Assembly (NCBI GenBank): GCA_003454415.1
Contig: DMKG01000171.1
Coordinates: forward strand, 1 to 11,782
Length of the DNA stretch: 11,782 nucleotides
Direction: 5' to 3'
From: Alphaproteobacteria bacterium
Lineage (GTDB): Bacteria; Pseudomonadota; Alphaproteobacteria; UBA11222
The notes under the pieces were generated by a model. That model worked only from the letters and a program-made list of their open reading frames with translations, was not told the DNA's origin and searched no databases. Shown one piece after another: positions 1 through 8,289 of the stretch. Position numbers and translations under genes: made by a program. Position 1 is the stretch's first letter. Every line of letters starts with the position of its first letter.

Positions 1-23
1 AGATAACTAACAACAGGAGGCTG

Positions 24-50
24 ACTGAAACGGAAAACGCCAGTTTCAGT
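24..50 (+). other. Stem-loop in the non-coding left edge
   Basis: Bases 24-31 (ACTGAAAC) and 43-50 (GTTTCAGT) form a perfect 8-bp inverted repeat around an 11-base loop. A short T-containing stretch (AAAGTTTTATTG) follows on the plus side, so it could be a weak terminator of a plus-strand gene lying outside the window. One plus-strand frame is open from base 3 to a TGA at 72-74, which could be the tail of such a gene, but 23 codons are too few to judge. The T-run is poor, so the terminator role is only a guess. I see nothing else in bases 1-119. Confidence 0.25.
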
Positions 51-119
51 AAAGTTTTATTGAAAAATTGGTGATTGTGTTTAAGTGGTCTTCCGGAAAG
101 CCGGTTAGGAGGGCTGATC

Positions 120-1100
120 TTAAGCGCGCAAATGCGCCGGAATGCGGTATTTTTCTGCTGGAAACAGGCTGCCATAGCTGTAGATATCCAGCCCCATGCC
201 CTCCAGAATTTCAAAAGTTCGCTTCTCAAGTCCGGGCGCGAGATCTTGGCGCCATTTTTCAATCAGGAACTGCCGGTCGCTCGTAGCTTTGCCGGAGTTG
301 AAAAAAGCCACTGTGCTGGGATCAGACTGCACGGTAGATCCCGATGGGGTGCCAATAAGCTTTGATAAATTCTTGACGGGGGAGAGCCGCAGACGCTGTT
401 CCAGAAATCTGACCGCGCCGTTAGCCTCCACTGACAGATCCTCATAACTGATAACAGTCCAGCGCGGATTAACGCCATTGATGAAGGCAGGGTAATATTG
501 AAGGCACCAATCCAGCACGCCCCTGTCATATTGATTGTCTGACGCCAGAATGCGTTCGGCAAACGCGATATGCACGGGGGAAAACTTCGCGCGCATTTCC
601 GGCTGCTGCAGGAAATAGTCTACTCTTGGGTGCTGCTTATGCGATAGAACGGTGGGAACGGGATGGCGGATCAGCAATACGATCAGGCCGTTGAAGTGCT
701 CCTCGAACCACTCGATCATATCCTCGCCTGCATGTAAAATCTTGAAGGTGTTACGGGTAGTGTAAAAACGTCCGTACTCCCCCCAAAATGGCGATTTGAA
801 ATCGTTGATGCGGCCATGGCGCAAACGGTCGACATATTTCCCATAAACTTCGCGGCGATTCGGCAAAAGAACTGCGTCACGCCAGTTGTCCACCCCCAAT
901 TCGCGGCGCGTATGGGCATAGTTCATGCTGAACGGCTCGTTAATCGACTTCATGCCTGGCTGTGCGGCAAGCAGCTCCATCAAAAAGGTAGAGCCGGTGC
1001 GGGGAGCAGAAAAAATGAAAATATCGGGCAGATCGCCCTGGCGGTGTATGTTGCTGAAAGGTGAGAGCATTCGGCTAAGCCGAGAGCGAAAATCTTTCAA
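120..1100 (-). CDS. Sulfotransferase family protein
   Basis: A 326-residue protein of the PAPS-dependent sulfotransferase fold, expected to move a sulfuryl group from PAPS to an acceptor that cannot be read from the sequence. The 5'-phosphosulfate-binding loop is clear at residues 31-40 (SAPRTGSTFL), followed by INEPF near 53-57. A 3'-phosphate-binding segment fits IRHPVPTVLSH at 144-154, with Arg145 and Ser153 as likely contacts. No signal peptide or membrane segment is visible, so it is probably cytoplasmic. The start is a TTG at 1098-1100: the frame has a stop 19-21 bases upstream, no in-frame ATG lies between, and GGAG sits 9 bases before the TTG. The next in-frame ATG is residue 11. It lies 142 bases downstream of tldD on the same strand; I see no clear terminator or promoter in that gap, so co-transcription is possible. 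The family is confident, the acceptor unknown. Confidence 0.85.
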   Translation of the reverse strand: MKDFRSRLSRMLSPFSNIHRQGDLPDIFIFSAPRTGSTFLMELLAAQPGMKSINEPFSMNYAHTRRELGVDNWRDAVLLPNRREVYGKYVDRLRHGRINDFKSPFWGEYGRFYTTRNTFKILHAGEDMIEWFEEHFNGLIVLLIRHPVPTVLSHKQHPRVDYFLQQPEMRAKFSPVHIAFAERILASDNQYDRGVLDWCLQYYPAFINGVNPRWTVISYEDLSVEANGAVRFLEQRLRLSPVKNLSKLIGTPSGSTVQSDPSTVAFFNSGKATSDRQFLIEKWRQDLAPGLEKRTFEILEGMGLDIYSYGSLFPAEKYRIPAHLRA

Positions 1101-1242
1101 AACGATATACTCCGTGCATTAGGCGATAAAGATGAAATGCAGCCCACCCTTAAAGGATCGTCTCCGCCAAATCCAGATAATCTGTCGCCAGAATATTAAA
1201 CAAGGTCTGAAGCTGAAGCTCAGTTTCGGGACTGTACGGCAG

Positions 1243-2709
1243 CTAGACAGCGGTGCCGCCAACGGTCAGTCCGTCCACCCGCAGGCTTGGCTGCCCCACC
1301 CCCACGGGCACACCCTGGCCGTTTTTGCCACAAGTGCCGATACCCGGGTCCAGCTGCATGTCATTGCCGATCATGGCGACCTTGGTGAGCACGTCGGGGC
1401 CGTTGCCAATCAGCGTAGCTCCCTTGACCGGAGCGCCCAATTTACCGTTTTCGATCCGATAGGCTTCAGTACAGCTGAAGACGAATTTGCCGCTGGTGAT
1501 GTCCACCTGCCCGCCGCCAAAAGAAACGGCGTAAATACCGTTTTTGACCGAAGCTATGATCTCGGCCGGGTCTTTATCGCCGCTTAACATATAAGTGTTG
1601 GTCATGCGGGGCATTGGCATATGCGCGTAAGACTGCCGGCGTCCATTTCCGGTCGGCGCCATTCCCATCAGCCGGGCGTTGAGCCGGTCCTGGATGTACC
1701 CTTTCAGGATTCCGTCTTCGATCAGCACGGTATTGGAGGTGGGCGTACCCTCATCATCAATGGTGAGGGATCCACGTCTGCCCTGCAACGTGCCGTCATC
1801 GACAATGGTCACCCCTTTTGCCGCCACACGCTGGCCGAGCAGGCCAGCGAAGGCGCTGGTTTTCTTGCGGTTGAAATCGCCCTCAAGACCGTGGCCGATA
1901 GCTTCGTGCAACAAAATGCCTGGCCATCCGGAACCGAGCACAACCACCTGTTCGCCAGCAGGCGCCGGAACCGACTGCAGATTGACCAGCGCCTGACGCA
2001 GCGCCTCATCAACAAAATGGCGCCAATTGCCGGGTTCAAGATATTCGGCATAGCCGCTGCGCCCGCCCGCCCCGTAACTGCCGGATTCCTGACGGTCGCC
2101 TTCACCCGCGACGACGGCGACATTGAGGCGCACCAGCGGACGGATATCCCGCACGGTTTCGCCGCCGGGGCGGATGATTTCCACTACCCGCCATTCACCG
2201 CTGAGGGAGCAGGAAACCTGCCGCACCCGTGTGTCGAGGCTGCGCGCATAGGCGTTGATATCCTCCAGCAGTTTGATCTTGGCCTCGAATGGCTCCGCTT
2301 CAAGCGGATTATCCGGTCTGTACAGGCTGCGATTGGTGCGTGCGGGGGCTGTGGTAAACTGTCCTGACCGACCGCTTTGCACAGCGCGGACGGTTTGGGC
2401 TGCGCGCTGGATGGCGGCTTCGCTCAGCTCTGAGGAATGGCCATATCCGCTCGCCTCCCCGGAAACGCTGCGCAGGCCAAAGCCCTGTCCCGTATCGAAA
2501 GACGCATGTTTCAAACGCCCGTCGTCGAAAGCGAAACTCTCCGATACGGCGTATTCCAGAAAAAGCTCTCCGTCCTCTGCGCCGAGAAGCGCGCCGTCGA
2601 GCAGGGTCTGCACGCGGCCCCGGTCCATGCCTGTCCTGTTAAAGAACAGATCTTCGGCCAGAGTCGCCGGAACTGCGCGCGCTGCTTCCATTTCAGCCAT
2701 GTATCCCAC
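1243..2709 (-). CDS. tldD: Metalloprotease TldD
   Basis: TldD of the TldD/PmbA (TldE) family, a zinc metallopeptidase that works with TldE on unfolded peptides; in enterobacteria the pair matures microcin B17 and degrades the antitoxin CcdA. The 488 residues match the usual length of about 480. The family HExxxH motif is HEAIGH at 268-273, with Glu269 as catalytic base. The C-terminal cysteine of the GTCGK segment (Cys460) is the expected further zinc ligand, and the glycine-rich VPVGVGQPSLRV segment at 467-478 is typical. The longest reading starts at a GTG (2707-2709). In-frame ATGs at 2700 and 2691 are realistic alternatives, with a G-rich stretch just ahead of 2700, so the first 3-6 residues are uncertain. 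No tldE/pmbA partner is in this window. In many alphaproteobacteria tldD sits directly upstream of the cox genes; here it points away from them. Confidence 0.95.
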   Translation of the reverse strand: MGYMAEMEAARAVPATLAEDLFFNRTGMDRGRVQTLLDGALLGAEDGELFLEYAVSESFAFDDGRLKHASFDTGQGFGLRSVSGEASGYGHSSELSEAAIQRAAQTVRAVQSGRSGQFTTAPARTNRSLYRPDNPLEAEPFEAKIKLLEDINAYARSLDTRVRQVSCSLSGEWRVVEIIRPGGETVRDIRPLVRLNVAVVAGEGDRQESGSYGAGGRSGYAEYLEPGNWRHFVDEALRQALVNLQSVPAPAGEQVVVLGSGWPGILLHEAIGHGLEGDFNRKKTSAFAGLLGQRVAAKGVTIVDDGTLQGRRGSLTIDDEGTPTSNTVLIEDGILKGYIQDRLNARLMGMAPTGNGRRQSYAHMPMPRMTNTYMLSGDKDPAEIIASVKNGIYAVSFGGGQVDITSGKFVFSCTEAYRIENGKLGAPVKGATLIGNGPDVLTKVAMIGNDMQLDPGIGTCGKNGQGVPVGVGQPSLRVDGLTVGGTAV

Positions 2710-2748
2710 CCTGACCCGCTGTTGGCAAATCTATTAAACTTCACGGCT

Positions 2749-2776
2749 AATATAACGATAACAAACCCAGATTCAA
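2749..2776 (-). promoter_or_regulatory. Putative sigma70-type promoter of tldD
   Basis: On the minus strand a -35-like TTGAAT (2776 to 2771, 4 of 6 to consensus) is followed after 16 bases by a -10-like TATATT (2754 to 2749, 5 of 6). This puts the transcript start near 2742 and a leader of roughly 35 bases before the tldD start. A GANTC sequence (GATTC, 2770-2774), the recognition site of the alphaproteobacterial methylase CcrM, overlaps the -35 element; whether methylation matters here is unknown. Predicted by eye only. Confidence 0.45.
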
Positions 2777-2887
2777 AACCTCCTGGCGGTCTGGCCCAAG
2801 CAGTCGCGCGCCGGGTCTGAGATCCTGCGGCGCAACTGAAAAATCGTTTAGTTTGTCTTCAAATCAAAGCTTTCGTCATAAATCAGG

Positions 2888-2897
2888 CATAATTATG
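2888..2897. promoter_or_regulatory. 10-bp perfect palindrome in divergent region
   Basis: CATAATTATG is a perfect 10-base palindrome in the AT-rich stretch 42 bases ahead of the 181-residue gene. It could be an operator half-way between the divergent genes or part of a promoter (CATAAT resembles a -10 box; TATTAT at 2908-2913 is another). Neither has a convincing -35 partner. In AT-rich DNA such a palindrome can arise by chance. Confidence 0.2.
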
Positions 2898-2938
2898 TCA
2901 GTTAAACTATTATGGTTAGGTAAAAAAGGGAGAAAACC

Positions 2939-3484
2939 ATGCCCCAGGATCTGGCCAGCGAACACGAAATCCATGACGCCGCCATGACGCTGTTCAGAAA
3001 ATATGGCGCCTCGGCGCAAAACGTCGCCGCGCGCGAACTGGTTTCCGCCGCCATGGCGAATGATCTTGGCGAATGCAAGAAATGGCTGGAGATCAGGCGC
3101 GCTCTGTTCAGGAATAAAGATGTTAACCGTTACACACGCAGATTATCGGATAAGCTGATCTGGGCCATAGAACAATCCTTTGAAATGAATTTACCTCATT
3201 TGGCGACTGTTCTTGGCGTCATCGCCGCGGAAGCGCAGCAGGCGGAAACACACGCCTCTGCGGATCTGCGCCACCTTGCAGGCGGCGGCGCCCAGCCCCT
3301 TGACGGCGGAGCCAATCCGGACATGCCTGAGTATACAAGGCGGCTCAGCGACAAGCTCATCTGGGCCTTAAGCCAGTCGGTCGACCAGGGTAAAATGGAT
3401 ATCGCCGCAAGGCTAAAGCCAATCTATGAAGTTACGGCCGAGGGTGATGCGGCGCGTGCGGCGGCTTACGTCAACCGGAGTTAG
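2939..3484 (+). CDS. Hypothetical protein with duplicated LSDKL module
   Basis: A 181-residue protein that I cannot assign a function. It has no signal peptide or membrane segment and looks soluble and mostly helical. Residues about 10-58 form one charged helical unit (WLEIRRAL at 49-56). Two copies of a second unit follow: YTRRLSDKLIWAIEQS at 65-80 and YTRRLSDKLIWALSQS at 132-147, 14 of 16 residues identical, each followed by a similar segment ending in aliphatic residues. They are separated by an Ala/Gly-rich linker near 107-128. From memory, short alphaproteobacterial proteins of unknown function carry related units of the pattern LSDKxxxAxxQA followed by xxxAxxLL, so this may be a two-copy member; that is inference. 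The ATG is preceded by AGGGAG at a good distance. It is divergent from tldD and is followed by a terminator-like hairpin, so it is probably its own transcription unit rather than part of the cox operon. Confidence 0.8.
   Translation: MPQDLASEHEIHDAAMTLFRKYGASAQNVAARELVSAAMANDLGECKKWLEIRRALFRNKDVNRYTRRLSDKLIWAIEQSFEMNLPHLATVLGVIAAEAQQAETHASADLRHLAGGGAQPLDGGANPDMPEYTRRLSDKLIWALSQSVDQGKMDIAARLKPIYEVTAEGDAARAAAYVNRS
3131..3178 (+). repeat. Protein-level repeat, copy 1 (residues 65-80)
   Basis: First copy of the 16-residue YTRRLSDKLIWA-type module in the 181-residue protein. Of the 14 residues shared with copy 2, nine use a different codon, including Ser as TCG against AGC and Arg as CGC against AGG. 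The repeat is therefore conserved as protein, not as a recent DNA duplication. Confidence 0.85.
3332..3379 (+). repeat. Protein-level repeat, copy 2 (residues 132-147)
   Basis: Second copy of the module, 201 bases (67 codons) after copy 1 in the same frame. The segment after it (VDQGKMDIAARLKPIY) parallels the one after copy 1 (FEMNLPHLATVLGVI), including the aliphatic positions, so the repeating unit is probably about 30 residues long, with the first 16 most constrained. Confidence 0.85.
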
Positions 3485-3834
3485 CGCTGTTCCATATGGC
3501 GGCATGGAAAGCCGCTCCTGAATGGATGGTTAAGGAAGGCTGCGGCGTCTTCGGCTAACGCAAATCCAAAACGTGCGGAATTCACGATCAAGCGGTCTCT
3601 CGCCGGAATCTGGCGCGCTGCAGGCCCGGCGGTGGGAAGAGCGCGTATGCGGGTGGAAACACCGGTGAATAACGCGAATGATTCGCATTTTTTTGGCGGG
3701 AAAAAGCCATATCCGAAAGAGGATGTCGTGCGTATCCGTGCTTGCAGTTTGGGAGAGATTATGCTTTGTGGGACAGAAAGAGGGCGCGTCTTTAGCGCGA
3801 CTCTCTATGCGGGTAAAACATCAGGAAAAAAGAT
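3485..3834 (+). other. 350-base non-coding region before coxB
   Basis: No convincing gene lies here. Just after the stop of the 181-residue gene is a small hairpin: GCGGC at 3499-3503 pairs with GCCGC at 3511-3515 across a 7-base loop, without a T-run. A stronger terminator-like hairpin lies at 3674-3694. The 140 bases between that hairpin and coxB should carry the cox promoter, but I could not pick a -35/-10 pair with confidence. AGGA at 3823-3826 is the likely ribosome binding site of coxB. Confidence 0.5.
3674..3694 (+). terminator. Putative rho-independent terminator upstream of coxB
   Basis: GCGAA (3674-3678) and TTCGC (3682-3686) form a perfect 5-bp stem around a 3-base loop, followed after one A by seven T's (3688-3694). 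The stem is short but the T-run is good. It lies 190 bases after the stop of the 181-residue gene and 140 bases ahead of coxB, so it may end that transcript or act in the leader of the cox operon. Confidence 0.5.
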
Positions 3835-4689
3835 ATGTGTTGTATATCCCAATACCGCAATCTCCTTGCAGGGGCGCTGGCGGCGACGGCGTTTTTTTTA
3901 ATAACTGGCGGAGTCGCGGTCGCCGAAACCCCCGTAAATTGGCAATTGGGTTTTCCGCCGGCCGCCTCGCCGATCATGGAGCAGTTGAACGGATTTCATA
4001 ATATGCTCCTGGTTATCATCACTCTTATCGCAGGTTTTGTGCTGGCGTTATTGTTGTTCATCATGCTGCGCTTTAATTCGCGCGCCAATCCCACGCCCTC
4101 CACCACAACACACAACACGCCGCTGGAAGTGGTATGGACGGTAATCCCGGTCCTCATATTGGTCGCGATCGCGATTCCGTCTTTCCGGCTTCTTTATGCG
4201 GCGGATGTCGTTCCCGAGGCGGACATGACCCTCAAGCTTACCGGTAATCAGTGGTTCTGGAACATTGAATACCCTGACCAGGATCAACTCACTTATGACA
4301 TCACCATGCTGGAAGACGCAGACAGGCCTGCGGACGCGCCGCGTCTGCTGGCGGTGGATAATGACATCGTTGTTCCCGTGGACACAACGATTCGCATGCA
4401 GGTCACATCGGTGGATGTCATTCACGCCTTCGCTTTGCCTGCAATGGGAGTTAAGATCGACGCCATTCCGGGCCATTTGAACGAAACCTGGTTCAAGGCG
4501 ACGCGAGAGGGCGTTTTTTATGGCCAGTGCTCGGAACTTTGCGGCGCACGGCATGCATTCATGCCCACGGCGGTCAAGGTCGTCAGCAAGGAGGAATTCT
4601 CCAAATGGATAGAGGAAGCAAAGGTCAAATACGCCTCCAGACCCGCTCCGCCAGCTATTGGCCTGGCGTCCGTCTCGATGGATCGCTAA
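3835..4689 (+). CDS. coxB: Cytochrome c oxidase subunit II (CuA)
   Basis: Subunit II (ctaC) of an aa3-type oxidase. It takes electrons from cytochrome c at the binuclear CuA centre in the periplasm and passes them to heme a in subunit I. The N-terminus looks like a signal peptide with probable cleavage after AVA near residue 30. Two transmembrane helices follow at about 56-78 and 100-120. The cupredoxin domain holds the aromatic QWFWNIEYP segment (139-147) and a complete CuA ligand set: His197, Cys232, Glu234 (backbone ligand), Cys236, His240 and Met243 within CSELCGARHAFM. The length of 284 is normal for alphaproteobacteria, and no C-terminal heme domain is present. The ATG at 3835 is the first start after an in-frame TAA at 3814 and has AGGA 8 bases upstream. 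coxA follows after 40 bases, presumably in the same transcript. Confidence 0.97.
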   Translation: MCCISQYRNLLAGALAATAFFLITGGVAVAETPVNWQLGFPPAASPIMEQLNGFHNMLLVIITLIAGFVLALLLFIMLRFNSRANPTPSTTTHNTPLEVVWTVIPVLILVAIAIPSFRLLYAADVVPEADMTLKLTGNQWFWNIEYPDQDQLTYDITMLEDADRPADAPRLLAVDNDIVVPVDTTIRMQVTSVDVIHAFALPAMGVKIDAIPGHLNETWFKATREGVFYGQCSELCGARHAFMPTAVKVVSKEEFSKWIEEAKVKYASRPAPPAIGLASVSMDR

Positions 4690-4696
4690 ACGCTAA

Positions 4697-6337
<1,641 letters not shown>

Positions 6338-6347
6338 TAATCCGTGT

Positions 6348-6380
6348 GGTTTCAGGCCGGTCCATGACTGGCCTGAAGCC
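6348..6380 (+). terminator. Strong hairpin between coxA and ctaB
   Basis: Bases 6348-6362 pair with 6366-6380 in a 15-bp stem with two G-U wobbles and a 3-base CAT loop. Its core is TTCAGGCC (6351-6358) against GGCCTGAA (6370-6377), with GTC/GAC closing the loop. It starts 11 bases after the coxA stop. The following TTGATCTTAT is only moderately T-rich, so full termination is doubtful. Partial termination or protection of the coxBA message from 3' decay are both reasonable, and either would yield more structural-subunit mRNA than assembly-factor mRNA. The structure is clear; its role is inferred. Confidence 0.6.
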
Positions 6381-6503
6381 TTGATCTTATCTCTCGCCAT
6401 TGGTGTTTTGTGTTTTTAAGAACAGCCGATAAGGCCTAAACTACGCATTTCTCCTTTGTCGCGCCGCTTAAGTTATTCCTATGTTCCTGCGTTGGGTTCC
6501 AAA

Positions 6504-7565
6504 ATGGACAGGCCACAAAAACACGCTTCACAGAATATGAGCAGCCTCGCGGCTCAAAGTGTTAGCCGTGTCAATAAATCCGGTCTTGCCACTAAGGGCG
6601 CCCGCCAGGTTAAACAGCTGGAGCGGGTTCGTGCGGAGATTGAGCGGGCCCCGTTCACCCACGCCGCGCAGGAGGAATCGACCGTCGGGGATTACTTCGC
6701 CCTGCTGAAACCGCGGGTGATGTCGCTGGTGGTGTTTACCGGGCTGACGGGAATCATGCTGGCGCCGGACTCCATCAATCCCTTTATCGGGTTTATCGCC
6801 CTGCTATGCATTGCTATCGGGGCGGGCGCCTCCGGCGCACTGAACATGTGGTATGACGCCGATATCGACGCCGTAATGGAGCGCACAAAAGAACGTCCCA
6901 TCCCTCTTGGCCGGGTCGCCCCGGCGGAGGCGCTGAATCTTGGCATCACGCTTTCGCTGGGGTCCATTCTGCTTATGGGGATTGCGGTGAATGCGGTCTC
7001 GGCCGCTCTGCTTGCACTTACCATTGGCTTTTATCTCTTCATCTACACCATGTGGCTGAAGCGGCGGACGCCGCAGAACATCGTCATAGGCGGCGCTGCC
7101 GGCGCTTTCCCGCCGATGATAGGATGGGCCGCGGTCACCGGTTCGGTCAGCGTCGAATCCATTGTTCTGTTCATGATCATCTTCATGTGGACGCCTCCGC
7201 ATTTCTGGGCCCTTGCGCTCTACCGGAACAGTGATTACGCCGCCGCCGGCGTTCCCATGCTGCCTGTGGTGGCCGGCCGGCGCGAGACCTGTAATCAGAT
7301 CCTCATCTATTCTCTGCTGATGACGCCGGTTGTGCTGACCCCCTGGCTGCTGGGATTCGCCAGTGTGCTGTATGGCGCAGGGGCCCTGGTCTTGAGCCTG
7401 ATTTTCATTGCGCTGGCCTTGCGGGTCTGGCAGGCGAGAGACGCTGGCGGCGAAGCGGCGGACAGATCCGCCAAACATCTCTTCGCCTATTCCATTCTTT
7501 ATCTTACGCTGATTTTCGCAGCGCTTCTTGCGGAAGGCGTATTTGATTTGCAGCAGGGCTTTTGA
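6504..7565 (+). CDS. ctaB: Protoheme IX farnesyltransferase (heme O synthase)
   Basis: CtaB/Cox10, a UbiA-family membrane prenyltransferase that adds a farnesyl group to heme B to give heme O, the precursor of heme A. Both Asp-rich motifs are present: [15 protein letters not shown], starting 114 residues after the chosen start, and [16 protein letters not shown], which starts near residue 241. About eight hydrophobic helices are visible. The family core begins at [14 protein letters not shown], roughly 61 residues into this reading, so the charged, Ser/Lys-rich N-terminus is longer than usual. The start is uncertain. The ATG at 6504 (353 residues), the ATG at 6537 (342) and a TTG at 6456 (369) are all in frame, and none has a good ribosome site. 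The gap after coxA holds a strong hairpin. The 39-residue ORF follows after 3 bases. Confidence 0.93.
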   Translation: MDRPQKHASQNMSSLAAQSVSRVNKSGLATKGARQVKQLERVRAEIERAPFTHAAQEESTVGDYFALLKPRVMSLVVFTGLTGIMLAPDSINPFIGFIALLCIAIGAGASGALNMWYDADIDAVMERTKERPIPLGRVAPAEALNLGITLSLGSILLMGIAVNAVSAALLALTIGFYLFIYTMWLKRRTPQNIVIGGAAGAFPPMIGWAAVTGSVSVESIVLFMIIFMWTPPHFWALALYRNSDYAAAGVPMLPVVAGRRETCNQILIYSLLMTPVVLTPWLLGFASVLYGAGALVLSLIFIALALRVWQARDAGGEAADRSAKHLFAYSILYLTLIFAALLAEGVFDLQQGF

Positions 7566-7568
7566 CGG

Positions 7569-7688
7569 ATGCCGATCACGGATCTGCATAAGCGCAAACT
7601 TGTAAAAAATCTCACGGTCGCCGCCATATTGGTGGCGCTGATCTCCCTGCTATTCGCGCTGACTCTCATCAAGCTGAAAGGCGGTTAG
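7569..7688 (+). CDS. 39-residue single-helix CoxF-like membrane protein
   Basis: A short ORF between ctaB and ctaG, starting 3 bases after the ctaB stop and ending 3 bases before the ctaG start, so the fit is exact. The protein has a basic N-terminus (HKRKLVKN at 7-14) and one hydrophobic helix at about residues 15-35, ending in TLIKLKGG. This matches the usual form of the tiny protein found at this place in alphaproteobacterial cox operons, sometimes called CoxF: basic start, one helix and a final T-x-I-K-x-G-type tail. Its function is not established; an oxidase assembly or accessory role is inferred from context. The basic end is expected to stay in the cytoplasm. Position and composition support a real gene, though it is too short for confident family assignment by eye. 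Confidence 0.75.
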   Translation: MPITDLHKRKLVKNLTVAAILVALISLLFALTLIKLKGG

Positions 7689-7691
7689 GGA

Positions 7692-8279
7692 ATGCAGCAG
7701 ACCGATACCGGACAACACCTGACGCCCGCTGCAAAACGGGTCGCGTTCAGTTGTATCGTTGCAGTGGCCGCCATGCTGGGTCTTTCCTATGCCTCTGTTC
7801 CTCTGTACCGTATATTTTGCAGCTTGACGGGGTATGGGGGCGCGACGGCGACTGCGGAAAGCGCGCCGGATCAGGTCATTGACCGCCTGGTGACCATCCG
7901 CTTTGACGCCAATGTCGCCCAGGGCCTGAATTGGCGGTTTGTCCCGGATCAGGCTTCGCAGCAGTTGAAAATCGGCGAGGTGGGGCTGGCTTTTTATCGC
8001 GCCAGAAACCTTTCGGACCGACCCGTCACTGGAACCGCCAGTTTCAATGTCACCCCCGCAAAGGCGGGTGAGTATTTCACCAAAATTGAATGTTTCTGCT
8101 TCACTGAACAGAGCCTGGCGCCTGGGCAGGAGATGGATATGCCGGTCCAGTATTTTGTCGACCCGGCCATCGCGGATGACATAAACGCCGGCGACATAAA
8201 AACTATCACCCTTTCCTATACGTTTCATCAGACCCCGTCCAAGGTCTCGGAAACTTCCAATTCCTCACAGCGTAACTGA
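7692..8279 (+). CDS. ctaG: Cytochrome c oxidase assembly protein CtaG (Cox11)
   Basis: CtaG/Cox11, a membrane-anchored copper chaperone that supplies copper to the CuB site of subunit I. A short cytoplasmic N-terminus is followed by one transmembrane helix at about residues 17-36, then the conserved SVPLYRIFC segment with Cys43. The periplasmic beta-sandwich domain carries the copper-binding CFCF motif at 134-137 (Cys134 and Cys136), with FNVTP and EYFTKIECF around it. The C-terminal segment TITLSYTFH is also typical. The length of 195 is normal. AGGG lies just before the ATG and overlaps the stop of the 39-residue ORF, which suggests translational coupling. coxC follows 10 bases later. Confidence 0.96.
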   Translation: MQQTDTGQHLTPAAKRVAFSCIVAVAAMLGLSYASVPLYRIFCSLTGYGGATATAESAPDQVIDRLVTIRFDANVAQGLNWRFVPDQASQQLKIGEVGLAFYRARNLSDRPVTGTASFNVTPAKAGEYFTKIECFCFTEQSLAPGQEMDMPVQYFVDPAIADDINAGDIKTITLSYTFHQTPSKVSETSNSSQRN

Positions 8280-8289
8280 AGAGAAAACC

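Noticed and set aside
93..104. CCGG-AAAG-CCGG mini hairpin downstream of the sulfotransferase gene
   Set aside because: A 4-bp stem without a T-run on the minus strand is too weak to call a terminator.
1621..2367. 248-codon plus-strand frame opposite tldD
   Set aside because: It lies wholly antisense to the strongly conserved tldD gene and shows no family motif; such long antisense frames are common in GC-rich coding DNA.
3496..3558. 20-codon ORF from ATG 3496 to TAA 3558
   Set aside because: It has no ribosome site, overlaps a small hairpin and is too short, with no known counterpart.
3632..3901. 89-codon plus-strand frame running from a GTG into coxB
   Set aside because: It overlaps coxB by 67 bases in another frame, ends in an arginine-rich run read from the signal-peptide region, has no recognisable domain and spans a terminator-like hairpin.
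6661..6690. AGGAGG-like sequence within the N-terminal part of ctaB
   Set aside because: It encodes two Glu residues and is followed by GTC rather than a start codon, so it does not mark a ctaB start.
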